A stretch of DNA of 64,000 bases from Paracoccus endophyticus (lineage in GTDB: Bacteria; Pseudomonadota; Alphaproteobacteria; Rhodobacterales; Rhodobacteraceae), in assembly GCF_003286075.1 (NCBI RefSeq), contig NZ_QLUV01000005.1:62001-126000 (forward strand), read 5' to 3'. This document shows, one piece after another, positions 63,347 to 64,000 of this stretch. The notes beneath the pieces were generated by a model that saw only the letters and a program-made list of their open reading frames with translations, was not told where the DNA came from and ran no database searches. A program made the position numbers and the translations under genes. Position 1 is the first letter of the stretch, and the number at the start of each line of letters is the position of its first letter.

Positions 63347-63825
63347 CGCATTTCGACGCGGCCGGACAGGCGCACATGGTCGATGTGTCGGGCAAGCCCG
63401 AGACCGCGCGCGAAGCGGTGGCCGAGGCGCAGGTGGTGATGTCGTCCGCAACGCTGGCGCTGGCCCAGGGCGGCGCGACCAAGGGCGACGTCCTGGGCGT
63501 GGCGCGCCTAGCGGGCATCATGGGCGCCAAGCGCACTGCCGAGCTGATCCCGCTGTGCCATCCGCTGCCGCTGGACCGCGTGGCCGTGGACCTTGTGCCC
63601 GACCCCGCCCTGCCCGGCATCCGCATCACCGCGACGGCCCGCACCACCGGACGCACCGGGGTCGAGATGGAGGCGCTGACCGCCGCGACCGTCGCCGCGC
63701 TGACCGTCTATGACATGCTCAAGGCCGCGCAAAAGGACATGCGGATCGAAGGCGTCCGGCTGCTCAGCAAGACCGGCGGCAAGTCGGGCGCGTTCCGGGC
63801 CGATCCGGCCGGACCCGCGCCATGA
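63337..63825 (+). CDS. moaC: Cyclic pyranopterin monophosphate synthase accessory protein
   Basis: A 162-residue enzyme that, with MoaA, makes cyclic pyranopterin monophosphate for molybdenum cofactor. The family start [36 protein letters not shown] and [20 protein letters not shown] with KDMRI carry the active-site residues. It overlaps trpC by ten bases and moeA by four, so it is co-translated with the trp genes. Confidence 0.96.
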   Translation: MSLTHFDAAGQAHMVDVSGKPETAREAVAEAQVVMSSATLALAQGGATKGDVLGVARLAGIMGAKRTAELIPLCHPLPLDRVAVDLVPDPALPGIRITATARTTGRTGVEMEALTAATVAALTVYDMLKAAQKDMRIEGVRLLSKTGGKSGAFRADPAGPAP

Positions 63826-64000
63826 TCGGGGTGGACGAGGCGCTGGCGCTGGTGCTGGACCTCGCCCCCGCGCCGCAGGCCGAGGTCGTGCCGTTGGATG
63901 CCGCCGCCGGGCGCTGGCTTGTGCAGGATGCACGCTCGCGGATGACGCAGCCGCCGTTCGATGCCGCCGCGATGGACGGCTATGCCGTGCGCGCGGGCGA
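63822..64000 (+). CDS. moeA: Molybdopterin molybdenumtransferase, N-terminal part (cut by window)
   Basis: The start of MoeA, which inserts molybdate into molybdopterin. About 59 residues are visible, [18 protein letters not shown] followed by [16 protein letters not shown] and the family motif [16 protein letters not shown]. The ATG overlaps the moaC stop in an ATGA arrangement. The frame runs off the right edge. Confidence 0.93.
   Translation, partial: MIGVDEALALVLDLAPAPQAEVVPLDAAAGRWLVQDARSRMTQPPFDAAAMDGYAVRAG

Overview
The window reads as a chromosomal segment of a very GC-rich alphaproteobacterium of the Rhodobacteraceae, most likely Paracoccus or a close relative. The evidence is the strong G/C bias at third codon positions, the short alphaproteobacterial SRP RNA, a membrane-anchored cytochrome c552 of the Paracoccus CycM type, the yajC-secD-secF-ccm gene train, and the trpGDC-moaC-moeA order. 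Almost all of it is densely packed housekeeping sequence. I see no prophage, insertion sequence, CRISPR array, integron or toxin-antitoxin locus. Assignments come from reading motifs and lengths; no database search was run.

Layout. 1-4.8 kb: a TRAP-transporter small permease cut by the left edge, an ABC exporter, a small glycoside-hydrolase-like protein and a family 4 glycosyltransferase. 4.8-10.7 kb: a yejABEF peptide uptake operon. 10.8-13 kb: cytochrome c552 (cycM), prephenate dehydratase and an SRPBCC protein. 13.1-19.8 kb: a cyclic-nucleotide phosphodiesterase-like enzyme, SRP RNA, ileS, a small Cys-containing protein and folE2. 19.9-24.8 kb: a PLP sulfhydrylase (metZ), terC-like gene, yciB, an alpha/beta hydrolase, rpmG and a PAS protein. 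24.8-28.7 kb: RNase P RNA, a UvrD/PcrA helicase and a DUF1223 protein. 28.8-32.2 kb: acnA with a promoter-overlapping inverted repeat, a strong terminator, and a decayed RTX-type fragment.

32.2-38.4 kb: a nine-gene train read right to left, yajC-secD-secF-Mth938-like-ccmA-ccmB-ccmC-ccmD-ccmG, which joins protein export to cytochrome c maturation. 38.6-43 kb: an M20 amidohydrolase, mazG, a TauE/SafE permease and dusA. 43-49.5 kb: an A-type Fe-S carrier, tpiA, then a marR-acrA-acrB efflux operon with a 14-bp perfect palindrome at its promoter. 49.7-53.8 kb: tRNA-Pro(UGG), a DUF192 protein, pdxH, fabI, a LysE-type exporter, gpt and three very small genes. 53.9-64 kb: ppiD-trpE on the minus strand, an aminotransferase, a Pro/Ala-rich anchored protein, then trpG-trpD-ung-trpC-moaC-moeA on the plus strand, with moeA running off the right edge.

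Functional links. The ccm genes supply holocytochromes such as the cytochrome c552 encoded 22 kb away. The trp genes lie in two opposed transcription units, with a DNA-repair gene (ung) inside the second. The MarR regulator probably represses its own efflux operon. The items most worth a second look are the three operator-like inverted repeats (acnA, A-type carrier, marR-acrAB), the RTX remnant, the deacetylase-like protein without a visible catalytic domain, and the trio of tiny genes near 53 kb. None amounts to a clear new multi-gene system.
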